NCBI GenBank assembly: GCA_016801885.1
Contig: CM028889.1
Location: 25,426,001 to 25,490,000 of the forward strand
Length of the DNA: 64,000 nucleotides
Reading direction: 5' to 3'
Origin: Toxotes chatareus
Lineage: Eukaryota; Chordata; Actinopteri; Toxotidae
Position numbers and translations under genes: made by a program. Shown in pieces: positions 57,876 through 64,000 of the stretch. The notes beneath the pieces were generated by a model. It worked only from the letters and a program-made list of their open reading frames with translations. It was not told the DNA's origin and did no database searches. Every line of letters begins with the position of its first letter. Within the stretch, counting starts at the first letter, position 1.

Positions 57876-58077
57876 AGACGTGAACAGTTTTTCGTTCACT
57901 GATGAGGGGATGAGGTAATGTGTCAGCACTGCATGGCACACTTTCTCCACTCTGGAAGTCTGGATGAAGTCGTAACGTGTGTTCAGTCTCTCGAGGTGGG
58001 TTCTGGACGAACGTGGTCCCTGCGTGCCCTGCTGATCGCCCGTGGGTCTGGCAGGAACAGTGCTGCCCTGGCTCCTG

Positions 58078-58203
58078 TTACACTTTGCCTTGTTTCAGCC
58101 TCTCTATGTGGTGGCACAGCTTCAGCGCAGGCCCCAGCTTTAGACCCATGTACTTCATGATCATGTCGCTCCGTAGCAACATCAGGGCTTTTCCATCAAT
58201 CTC
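58078..58203 (-). CDS. scml2: scml2 terminal exon h, second half of SAM domain
   Basis: 126 nt, phase 0 in, stop TAA. The acceptor is tttccacag. It codes EIDGKALMLLRSDMIMKYMG then LKLGPALKLCHHIERLKQGK and V. The GLKLGPALKL helix is the SAM end-helix surface used for head-to-tail polymerisation in Polycomb SAM domains. Confidence 0.95.
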   Translation of the reverse strand, partial: EIDGKALMLLRSDMIMKYMGLKLGPALKLCHHIERLKQGKV

Positions 58204-61200
58204 CTGTGGAAACAAAGAGCAGGACCCAGTATGTTGTGAAAGCATGTAGAGAAACAAATGACCTATAGCAGCCACTGTTGATACTAACAGACAAAAACAG
58301 CTTTTTGAGTTAACTCACATGTTTTCTGAATAGTTCAGCGTGTGGAGCTAAAGCTGTGGGGTCAGCATCCCTTACAAACTGCATCACCTCCTCTATGGAC
58401 CAGGAGGAGGGGTTTTTACTGGGCACCTGCTGACTCTCCCGGTCAGGTGCTAGAGCCTCAGGACCTGTGGTGGAGCTGGCTGCTGCCAAAAAAAAAGAAA
58501 AAGAGTAAACACACCGGGCACAAGAAGGCAGAAGAGAGTATTTGTCTACATCTACCTCCACAGATTATTACTGTACCTTCAACTCGCCGGAGCAGCTGCG
58601 TGGAGCCGGGCTCCGCAGGGTTAGAGGAGAGGCGGTGCATGGGTGTGTTGTTCCCAGGATGGTAGAGGCTGCTGGCCTGAGAGTGGTACTCTGAGGAACT
58701 CCGCGCTGTTTGGGGACGAGGAGTCATCGAGTTGGAGGCTGAGTCCATGTAGCGCTGCTCCTTCATTAGGCCGTTCTCCTCGTGGGGCAGAGTCTCTGCT
58801 GGAGAGAGGAAAAAAAAAACAAGTGACATTCAAATATCACTTTTAAAAAATGCTGGTCGCCAAACATACATCACATAAAAGTGGCTGTAAACAAAGGGTT
58901 AGCATGTTGACTGTCCATCTGAACATGTCCTTCACTTTGTGACGAAGGCAGTAGCAGACGGAACATATTGCTGTCCCTCCAGTTATGAGACGAACCCAGC
59001 AGCACACACCACTCTTTATGATATCATCACGCTTTTCAGTGCCAATGCTGACAACAGCACTGTGCGAGCAGCTAGGCTCACTGGATACACACACTGGATA
59101 CACACTGTGGTATGTCAGGAAAAAACAACCTGGTATATTGTACAACACAGACACCAACACCTTCTGCTCAGCCTGAGGTAAATAAAATGACATCAAAATA
59201 AAAGATGTGTTTTTAGTGTTGTTATAACAGACGCAGGAACAGTAACATCCAACGGTAGGAAGTGTGTGGGGAAAATGCTCGGCGAGATCTGGAGATGAGC
59301 CCACAGGCTGCAGCCAATGAGCACAGAGTCCTTTAAACACACTGAGCGTTTAAATGTTGAGACATTTCCAGCAGCGTTGTGATATGTTCTATGTTTCTGT
59401 TGTTAGTGGTGCATTGCTATGCATGCACACTAGGCACCTCTATAGCAAAGCTATAGAGGTACCTAGTGTGCAATGCAAAGCAATGCACACTACTGTTCTC
59501 CCGTTTTCTTCTTCTTCTTCTTCCGCCCGACTTTCGGTTCGCTTCTCTCCCACACCGTTGAGCGCACCCTGACAAATGATACATCAAAACGTGCGGCTCG
59601 ATCGGACTCGGTGTGCTTGTATTTTGTTCTCCAGAATATTCACGTTTAGCGAAGAAATTCGCATGAAAAAACCGCCGAAATTTTCCCATAGAGAATGGCT
59701 GGGAAATTTTCAAAAAAAGTCGCAAATTCTCCCCTTTTTCAAACAGTATCTCCTCTGGCATACTTTCACCTAGAAACACCATTCAAACTGTAAAATGTAG
59801 ACACAAGTCTCGTGTATTCGGGGTGTATTCAACTTTTTCAAAAGTTGTGTAGTTTTTGAACTGTGAGCCCTAATTGATCAGCAGTGAATTTGGAAAAAAT
59901 CAGGGTTTACAATGAGTGTGTATTGCGGAATGTTCTGGGCTAGAGTGGGAGGTTAGAGTGGAGAGGCTTTAAAAAAACTCTCTGAAATTTTTTATTTACA
60001 CGATGACTACGGCCACAAATTTTACTCTAGAGCAGTGAAATTCTCCACACTTGTAGCCACACTTGTCCTCTCTCTCACAATGTGTTCATTTTTTCTGTAG
60101 GATTTACGGTTTTTCTTTGGCGTGCCTTTTAGTGACAAGAGGAGCTCTCAACTGCTCCATTGACTCCAATGTTAATTGAGAAGAGGATTTTTGGAGAAAA
60201 GCAGAAAATCCCCCTTTTTAAAACTTGCTGTAAAATCCACATTTTAGACAGTAGGACCATAAAAAATAGATTCAGGTCTTCCTTAAAGTCTTGTCTCTTT
60301 GATGGTCCAAATTGTTTAGCGATACCATGTTTTGTTTTTCCATGGATAGCAGTTGTTCGGCAGGCCCGATTCGGCCGAAAATGAGCTCGTCAGAGCACCT
60401 GTGAGCTGCCTCAGCGGAGGGAAAGCTCATCCCCATGGCAACCGTGACTGCAAGAGCTGTGGCTCTCTCTCTCCCTGTAACAACTCTATGTCTCTCTGTC
60501 TTTGTAATTAAAACTATAGCAGAACTATAGGGGTCAAAAGGGGCTGTGCTACGCACAGACACACACACACATACACACAGTTAATATTGTGCGGTGCGGT
60601 AGCACCGCACAATATTTAAACAGGCACACAGACACACACACACCCACACACTAGTCAATACTGGGTTGTGCTTTGCACAACCCAGTATTGACTCAGACCC
60701 ACTCAGGCACACACAGACAAACACACACACACACCCACAGTCAATATTGTGCGGTGCTCCCGCACAACATTGACAGAGGAACACAAACACAGACACGCAC
60801 ACACACACACAGACCCACTCAGGCACACACAGACAGAAAGACACACACATACAGACACACACACACAGACACTCACTCAGATATACTTATACAAGAATGC
60901 ATTGGTATCAATACTAGCAGTGCAAAGACACACACAATATTATACTAGCGGTGCAATGCACCACTCTCGCGATTTCCCAAAGGGAAATTGTCTAGTTGAT
61001 GTTGCTTTTGTTTTTTTACTGTACTGAGGACTAAGCCCTGAGGCTGGATACAGACTGATATTTACATTTCTGACTTAGAATTGGAAGCAATATATACATC
61101 TATTCTGTAGATGTATTCTCCTCACAGCACGTCACATGATTGTGCTCCAGTATAAAAAGGCTGTATGAAAACATGTGCAAACCGAGCTGTACCTTCTGAC

Positions 61201-62628
61201 GGGTGAGCCTCAGCACGTAAATGTTTGGGAGACAGAGGGGCTGCGTACGGCGGAGACACTCCAGAGAGACTCCGTTTACCGCCCCGAGCCAGAGACGGAG
61301 CCTCCAACGCTTCTTCTTTCACTGAAACACAGAAACCAGGAAAAACTCAGTTTCACTGTGTAGCCTATAACTACCCAGCACACATACACAGTACAGGACT
61401 AACATATAATACATTATGAGGACAAAGGAACAGAAATAAAACATGATACCAAACAAAGAAATCCTGAAAAAAATGTAGTGTACAGCTGGGACATCTGAAC
61501 AGGACGGATGCAGTGAAGACATCCGTTCATCTCCTACTGTTTGTCTCAGTTTGTGTTTATTAAAAGAACTTTGAAATAACACAACTGCAAAACAATACCT
61601 GACTTGTTCCTGTCATAAGCAGTGTAGTGGCTGAACGGTTGGCTGCTGAACAGACTGTCACACTGCAGGTGACGACACATGGTCTCCAGGAACCGCAGCA
61701 CGAAGGAAGCACTGGAAGCTGAAGGTAGTTTGACCACACGGACACCACCATCTGTCCTCACTGAGACGAAGGACAACACGTTTTTACACCTGTCACACAA
61801 ATGTCTTGGCTTCTTGTAACACCTGTGTGTGTGTGTGTGTGTGTGTGTCTACCTCTGACAACCTCTCCTCCTCCTGAATGAGTCTGCAGAGCAATGAGCA
61901 GGACTTTAGGCTGGTATGCACAGTCTATACATGACTGGACCACCTGCTGGAGCACAGTATTCACTGGCCCTGGGCCAAAGTGGTCTGGCAGATGCTGCAT
62001 CTGCTTCCTGTCCAGGTGGGGACCACAGTTTCCATGCTTATTCACATACACACACACTGAAAGAACACGCAAACACAAAGAACACAGTGAACACATTAGA
62101 TACTAAGATGTCATCTTTAATGCAGTGCAGATTATTAATTCATGAACCGATCCCTACCTGTTGAAACCACAGAGTTGTGGCTGGGGGGGCTCTCTTGTGG
62201 AACCTGGATGCTGGGCAGCTGTGCCGGGCTCTGGAGAATCTTGGGCTTTCTCTGAAAGACACGCGTTCATTTGCGGACACATTTTAGCATAAGTGAAGTA
62301 GAAGTAAAAAGAATGCACGCGATGTTTAAATATCTCTGAGCTCGACCTGAGCAGGGTCTCACCTTGCTTCCAGGTTTGGGTCCTCTCTTCTTGTGGGGCC
62401 GGGGTACAAGCTGTGTGTTTTCAGCTACGGTTCCATTTTGGGCAGCAGCTGCTTCTGCCACAGCTTTGAGCAGAGCGATGGTCTCACTCTTGGGCCGCCG
62501 GCCCCGGACCCCCTTCCTGACAGGCAAAGGGGGCAGAGGGTTGGGGAGTCTGTAGGGGGACTGCATGGAACGCCTACTGGGCTTGGAGGGTGATGCCGGG
62601 AGAGTCTGCAGGCTCTTTGGGAGGGTAA
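58078..62628 (-). CDS. scml2: SCML2, Sex comb on midleg-like 2, eight 3' coding exons (5' partial, spliced)
   Basis: Spliced on the minus strand: 62628-62363, 62251-62158, 62056-61853, 61760-61599, 61321-61193, 58798-58577, 58482-58319, 58203-58078. All junctions are GT/AG and phase-consistent, giving 454 residues to TAA at 58080-58078. Domain order: a basic AT-hook-like stretch (RKGVRGRRPKSE ... KKRGPKPGSK); the SLED domain (VYVNKHGNCGPHL ... LPDHFGPGPVNTVLQQVVQS ... PSASSASFVLRFLETMCRHL); a polar linker; and a C-terminal SAM domain (SSWSIEEVMQFVRDADP ... HEIDGKALMLLRSDMIMKYM ... GLKLGPALKLCHHIERLKQG). SCML2 is a Polycomb-group protein: MBT repeats bind methyl-lysine, SLED binds DNA and SAM polymerises with PRC1 partners. 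The MBT exons must lie beyond 64000. SCMH1 has the same domains, but the nhs-rai2 neighbourhood argues for SCML2. Confidence 0.92.
58319..58482 (-). CDS. scml2: scml2 exon g, first half of SAM domain
   Basis: 164 nt, phase 1 in and phase 0 out. The acceptor is a T-rich tract ending ttggcag; a second AG three bases on is an alternative (NAGNAG-type, ggcagcag). It codes NPSSWSIEEVMQFVRDADPT then ALAPHAELFRKH, the N-terminal SAM helices. Donor CAT|GTGAGT. Confidence 0.93.
58577..58798 (-). CDS. scml2: scml2 exon f, linker before SAM
   Basis: 222 nt, phase 1 on both sides. The acceptor is ctctccag; the donor GAAG|GTACAG is identical in its last four exonic and first six intronic bases to that of exon e. 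It codes ETLPHEENGLMKEQRYMDSA, SNSMTPRPQTARSSSEYHSQ and PMHRLSSNPAEPGSTQLLRR-VE. Ser-rich and probably unstructured. Confidence 0.85.
59424..59472. repeat. 23-bp-stem palindrome
   Basis: TGCACACTAGGCACCTCTAT... folds on ...ATAGAGGTACCTAGTGTGCA with a 3-nt loop (AAA) and one mismatch in 23 pairs. It lies just inside the left end of the mobile element. Confidence 0.9.
60583..60774. repeat. Array of three long hairpins separated by CA-rich spacers
   Basis: Hairpin 1, 60583-60616: AATATTGTGCGGTGC, loop GGTA, exact complement. Hairpin 2, 60654-60692: GTCAATACTGGGTTGTGC, loop TTT, exact complement (18 bp). Hairpin 3, 60740-60774: GTCAATATTGTGCGG, loop TGCTC, complement with one mismatch. Starts are 71 and 86 bases apart; spacers are (CA)n with CAGG/CAGAC variants. 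Hairpins 1 and 3 share TCAATATTGTGCGGTGC-like sequence; hairpin 2 is of a related but different type. Confidence 0.92.
61193..61321 (-). CDS. scml2: scml2 exon e, linker
   Basis: 129 nt, phase 1 on both sides. Acceptor tgtttcag; donor GAAG|GTACAG. It codes KEEALEAPSLARGGKRSLSG then VSPPYAAPLSPKHLRAEAHP-SE. Disordered linker, less conserved. Confidence 0.85.
61599..61760 (-). CDS. scml2: scml2 exon d, second half of SLED domain
   Basis: 162 nt, phase 1 on both sides. Acceptor cgtctcag; donor GTCAG|GTATTG. It codes RTDGGVRVVKLPSASSASFV, LRFLETMCRHLQCDSLFSSQ and PFSHYTAYDRNKS, the C-terminal part of the SLED fold. Confidence 0.95.
61824..61848 (-). repeat. (CA)n repeat abutting the SLED exon c donor
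   Basis: On the minus strand the intron starts GTAGACACACAC, so the CA repeat begins about 5 nt into the intron. About 12 copies. Possible hnRNP L-type intronic enhancer or silencer, inferred from known CA-repeat biology. Confidence 0.9.
61853..62056 (-). CDS. scml2: scml2 exon c, first half of SLED domain
   Basis: 204 nt, phase 1 on both sides. The acceptor is gttctttcag and the exon starts with TGTGTGTGTATG. It codes YVNKHGNCGPHLDRKQMQHL, PDHFGPGPVNTVLQQVVQSC and a GGGEVVR end. The donor GAG|GTAGAC runs straight into a (CA)n repeat. Confidence 0.95.
62158..62251 (-). CDS. scml2: scml2 exon b
   Basis: 94 nt, phase 0 in and phase 1 out. The acceptor is gtctttcag; the donor is AACAG|GTAGGG. 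It codes RKPKILQSPAQLPSIQVPQE then SPPSHNSVVST and joins in frame to the SLED start. Open only between its own splice sites, but phases on both sides fit exactly. Confidence 0.88.
62363..62628 (-). CDS. scml2: scml2 exon a, basic AT-hook-like region
   Basis: 266 nt. The acceptor is atttcag before TTACCC; the donor is GCAAG|GTGAGA, leaving phase 0. It codes RRSMQSPYRLPNPLPPLPVR, KGVRGRRPKSETIALLKAVA and KKRGPKPGSK. The RGRRP and RGPKP cores are AT-hook-like. It matches the stretch before the SLED domain in SCML2/SCMH1. Confidence 0.92.
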
Positions 62629-64000
62629 CTGAAATAACATCAATAAAGTAAATGAAAAAGTGCTCTTATACATAATCATGACATCATACTGAGTGTCACA
62701 TTTTTAGTGTCCTAAAATGATATTTAACGGTGCCTCTGCTAAAAGGAAAAACAGGACAAACACAGTCAGCGTGGCTGTTTGGTTTCATGGTTTAATTGTC
62801 TTTGGATCAGCCATACAGACGTGTGCTCTGTCTGTCCATGCACAGAGGACAATAACAATATTACTGTAGAGTCTCCTCTGGCTAATTAGTGCGATAAACT
62901 GTGTCTGATTATCTCTCGACCCAGTGACCAACACAGTGCGCCGTGCTGCTGCAAATCAAAGAGAAGCTGTGGTGACAACAAAAGGCATCTCAGGAGAACC
63001 GCCCCGACTCATGTCGCACAGATCCAGATGATGCATTTAACCAACTGCTGAGAACAACATCACCAGCATTTCATTTTCCAGCAGCAGCTACTCAGCAGTG
63101 AAGAGTACAGTACAGCCTGTGCCTCAGACTGATTCCCAGGCACTTTAATAATAATGTCCCCAAGATAAACATATTAAAGATGTTCTAATGTACAGAATTA
63201 CAACAACAGTGCATGTTTCTGCTAACTAATTAACCTGTTCTGGACACAGTATAAGTCAGAGAAAGTGAAAAAATAATGAGCGATATTAATTAAATTCCTC
63301 TTTTTGTACAGGACACTGAGCTAAATAAACAAATATGATTCCTAATATGATTCCTATGATTCCAAGTACAAAGTCTGTTCTACTTATCTTCAAAAAGAGA
63401 AATCTCCTCTTCAGCCTTTTATCATTACACGTGTTTGTGTTGTTAATGCTGGTTTACTCTAAAAAAAAAAAAAAAAAAGCTTTGCCAAGAACACAAACAG
63501 AGTAAAAGTGGAACTCACTGTGCTGAAAGAAGAAAAAGTCATACCCACACAATGCAACAGCCCATTTACTCGCTAGTAAATATTTTTCTGTTTCTGTATG
63601 TACTAAGGATCCCCTAACGATTCCCACACATACGGTGCAGTGCCAGATAATAAATCTTCCTCCGAAAAGCAGCATAAGCTCAAAACAAAGCCCACACTGA
63701 CAGAGAAGCTGGAGTACGCAGACTGAGAACCTTAGACGAGGACGAGCAGACAGAGAGAAGGGTGAAAGGGTGTGTGCGTGTGGTTTCCATTTCCCTTCAC
63801 AACCTTTTACAGCTGACACACGAGCAGGTAGAAGAACATTTAAAAAGAAGACTGATGTGGGACTGCAGCAGCAGCAGCAGCTGTGTGTCATTTGTTTTGT
63901 TGTTGATAATCTTATCCTCTCTATCCAGAGTCTTTTACACAAACGTGGTTGAGCAAATGTCAGAGCCTGGGCTGAGCAGGTTTTATGTAAACATATTTTT
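62629..64000 (-). other. scml2 upstream intron (to window end)
   Basis: No MBT-repeat exon or other coding exon is recognised on the minus strand. Contains poly(A) at about 63461-63478 and a (GCA)n at 63866-63880. The open frame at 63454-63942 (-) starts in a Cys run derived from that repeat and has no domain. Confidence 0.6.

Larger units (their letters stand above)
59405..60995 (+). mobile_element. Non-autonomous palindrome-rich element with Helitron-like 3' end
   Basis: The 5' part starts AGTGGTGCATTGC (59405-59417), repeated inverted as GCAATGCACCACT at 60953-60965. After the latter comes a stem ATTTCCC-AAA-GGGAAAT (60972-60988), then TGT, CTAG and T. A hairpin shortly before CTRR followed by T is the hallmark of Helitron-type 3' ends. 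Inside are a 23-bp-stem palindrome at 59424-59472, a (TTC)n, T- and A-rich non-coding DNA, and three hairpins separated by CA-rich spacers (60583-60774). No Rep/helicase ORF, so non-autonomous. The inverted repeats could alternatively mean a TIR transposon, or a Helentron-type element with subterminal inverted repeats. The 5' boundary is less sure than the 3' one. Confidence 0.55.
58799..61192 (-). other. scml2 2.4-kb intron with Helitron-like element
   Basis: Largest intron of scml2 in the window. Most of it is a palindrome-rich mobile element (59405-60995). The open frames in it, including Thr-His and Cys-Val repeats from the CA tracts, are not genes. Confidence 0.8.

Noticed and set aside
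60581..61027. Frames rich in Thr-His or Cys-Val in the scml2 intron
   Set aside because: They arise from the CA-rich spacers of the hairpin array, not from a gene.
58078..62628. Identity as scmh1 instead of scml2
   Set aside because: Domain order fits both, but the adjacent nhs and rai2 genes point to the SCML2 locus; the MBT exons outside the window would settle it.
63454..63942. 162-aa minus-strand frame upstream of scml2 exon a
   Set aside because: Begins with a Cys run from a (GCA)n repeat, ends in poly-Phe from poly(A); no MBT repeat features.

Overview
The window is teleost fish nuclear DNA, most likely from a percomorph with a fairly compact genome. Three spliced genes lie in the order nhs (+), rai2 (+), scml2 (-). 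This is the conserved block that surrounds NHS, RAI2 and SCML2 on human Xp22. Exon-intron structure, canonical GT/AG sites, long AT-rich introns, many (CA)n and (CT)n tracts, a decayed Tc1-like transposon and foldback repeats I recognise from fish genomes all support this. There are no bacterial features, no CRISPR array and no intact viral or transposon gene.

Layout. 1-28971 is the 3' part of a very large nhs intron; the first nhs exon (WAVE-homology region) lies upstream of the window. It holds microsatellites, a tRNA-derived SINE relic, a foldback DNA element carrying a nested insertion, and some promoter-like or enhancer-like patches. 28972-39645 holds eight nhs coding exons, including a 63-nt microexon and a giant 2859-nt exon, followed by a 3'UTR of about 2.5 kb. 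42160-45540 is intergenic, with a small repeat relic. 45549-46540 is a GC-rich CpG-island-like promoter with the likely noncoding first exon of rai2. A roughly 6-kb rai2 intron follows, containing a MITE and, about 12 bp further on, a broken Tc1-like transposon. The whole RAI2 protein (551 aa) is coded by one exon, 51857-53512. scml2 comes in tail-to-tail on the minus strand: eight exons between 62628 and 58078 code the C-terminal 454 aa (basic AT-hook-like region, SLED domain, linker, SAM domain). Its MBT-repeat exons lie beyond position 64000. One scml2 intron carries a 1.6-kb palindrome-rich element with a Helitron-like 3' end.

The genes are neighbours by descent and not an operon. From family knowledge, NHS is an actin/junction regulator needed in lens, tooth and brain; RAI2 is a nuclear CtBP-binding corepressor; SCML2 is a Polycomb-group protein. 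RAI2 and SCML2 both act in transcriptional repression, but nothing in the sequence links them functionally.

Exon boundaries were read by hand from reading frame, splice consensus and remembered family sequence. All reading phases are mutually consistent across the eight nhs exons and the eight scml2 exons. UTR ends, promoters and enhancers are inferences. The most unusual item is the palindrome array in the scml2 intron. No wholly new gene system is evident.
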